This document shows, one piece after another, positions 63,395 through 64,000 of a DNA stretch of 64,000 nt (position 1 is the stretch's first letter; each line of letters opens with the position of its first letter). A program made the position numbers and the translations under genes. The DNA lies in the NCBI GenBank assembly GCA_009379825.1, contig WHTA01000004.1, forward strand, positions 28,683-92,682, read 5' to 3'. The notes under the pieces are model-generated. The model did no database searches and had not been told where the DNA came from. It worked only from the letters and a program-made list of their open reading frames with translations. This stretch comes from Streptosporangiales bacterium. Lineage in GTDB: Bacteria; Actinomycetota; Actinomycetes; Streptosporangiales; WHST01.

Positions 63395-64000
63395 ATGGAC
63401 CAAGCCAGCACCACCGTGGCCGACGGCATGCGCATCGAGTGGGACGCGCCGATCACCATGGACGACGGCACCGTACTTCGCGCCGACGTGTTCCGTCCCG
63501 TCGACGACGGTGAGTATCCCGTGGTGCTCTCGATGGGGCCGTATGCCAAGGGGTTGGCGTTCCAGGAGGGGTTCAAGGGCAACTGGGACCGGATGGTCGG
63601 GGCCCACCCGGAGGTGGCCGAGGGCACCACGAACAAGTACCAGAACTGGGAGCTCGTCGACCCGGAGAAGTGGGTGCCGGACGGCTACGCGTGCGTGCGG
63701 GTCGACTCCCGCGGCGCCGGCAGGTCGCCCGGTTACCTCGACGTCTGGTCCACCAGGGAGAGCAGCGACTTCTACCACTGCATCGAGTGGGCGGCGGCGC
63801 AACCGTGGAGCAACGGCAACGTCGGGCTGCTCGGCATCTCGTACTACGCGATGAACCAGTGGTACGTCGCGTCGCTGCAGCCGCCGCACCTCACGGCGAT
63901 CTGCGTGTGGGAAGGAGCGGCCGACTACTACCGCGACCTGTGCCGGCACGGGGGCATCCTCTGCGAGTTCCTCGACGCTTGGTTCCACCGCCAGGTGGTG
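63395..64000 (+). CDS. CocE/NonD-family (X-Pro dipeptidyl-peptidase S15-like) hydrolase, cut by the window edge
   Basis: ATG 63395 with GGGAG upstream opens a frame that runs to the window end (202 codons). The N-terminal part matches CocE/NonD hydrolases: TMDDGTVLRADVFRPVDDGE, YACVRVDSRGAGRSPGYLDV, ECIEWAAAQPWSNG-type segment (here HCIEWAAAQPWSNGNVG) and the nucleophile region LLGISYYAMNQWYVASLQPP with Ser in GISYYA. Members cleave esters or amides. It is the last visible gene of the operon; the catalytic Asp and His lie beyond the edge. Confidence 0.85.
   Translation, partial: MDQASTTVADGMRIEWDAPITMDDGTVLRADVFRPVDDGEYPVVLSMGPYAKGLAFQEGFKGNWDRMVGAHPEVAEGTTNKYQNWELVDPEKWVPDGYACVRVDSRGAGRSPGYLDVWSTRESSDFYHCIEWAAAQPWSNGNVGLLGISYYAMNQWYVASLQPPHLTAICVWEGAADYYRDLCRHGGILCEFLDAWFHRQVV

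Noticed and set aside
1..64000. CRISPR arrays, tRNA or rRNA genes, insertion sequences, prophage
   Set aside because: No regularly spaced repeats, cloverleaf-like genes, transposase or integrase motifs, or phage structural genes were seen on either strand.

Overview
The window is very GC-rich DNA (roughly 70% by eye) in which neighbouring genes usually share ATGA, GTGA or TGATG stop/start overlaps. It carries GlnR- and NnaR-type nitrogen control, GntR/FadR and IclR regulators, a luciferase-like (LLM) oxidoreductase and many acyl-CoA dehydrogenases. This points to a chromosome segment of a free-living actinomycete (Actinomycetota); I cannot name the genus. I saw no rRNA, tRNA, CRISPR array, phage gene or transposase.

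Layout, left half. 1-8086 is a polyamine-type block: a pepE end, a TetR regulator, a PotDBCA-like ABC transporter, a cupin, an acetylpolyamine-amidohydrolase-like deacetylase, then broken M24 peptidase and FAD oxidoreductase genes. 8083-11990 holds gamma-glutamyltransferase, a divergent Nramp-fold transporter and a divergently transcribed GntR regulator with a FadR-type operator. 12072-14109 is a two-gene Ktr/Trk potassium uptake system. 14135-23222 is a complete assimilatory nitrate/nitrite operon (NarK, nitrate reductase, its FAD/BFD partner, NirB, NirD, NnaR) behind a GlnR-like box. 23231-25493 has a phosphotriesterase-family hydrolase divergent from fumarylacetoacetase. 25504-30918 is an APH-type kinase, three acyl-CoA dehydrogenase-family proteins and an SDR, resembling the kinase/ACAD10-11 logic for 4-hydroxyacyl-CoA breakdown.

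Layout, right half. 31051-37132 (minus) holds a TPP enzyme, an FAD oxidoreductase, two GntR regulators and a damaged TRAP transporter. 37206-45727 (minus) is an eight-gene acyl-CoA operon (three enoyl-CoA hydratases, two ACADs, SDR, LLM protein, double-domain CoA-transferase) behind a promoter with a 14-bp palindrome. 45834-46335 holds two gene remnants joined head to head. 46344-53512 is a carnitine-like acyl-CoA module (CaiD-like hydratase, ADP-forming ligase, ACAD, betainyl-CoA-thioesterase-like protein, IclR, CaiC-like ligase). 53586-64000 is a second IclR followed by OsmC, M24 peptidase, cyclase, nitrilase, a TauABC-like transporter, zinc alcohol dehydrogenase, a C-C-hydrolase-like protein and a CocE-like hydrolase, probably one uncharacterised catabolic operon.

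The most striking general feature is gene damage in the catabolic blocks only. There are two single-base frameshifts (transporter ATPase and dctM), one 14-bp tandem duplication that breaks an enoyl-CoA hydratase, and three junctions that each join the insides of two neighbouring genes with an estimated 0.8-1.1 kb missing. The nitrate and potassium genes look intact. These lesions are either real decay of dispensable catabolism or assembly faults; the raw reads would decide.
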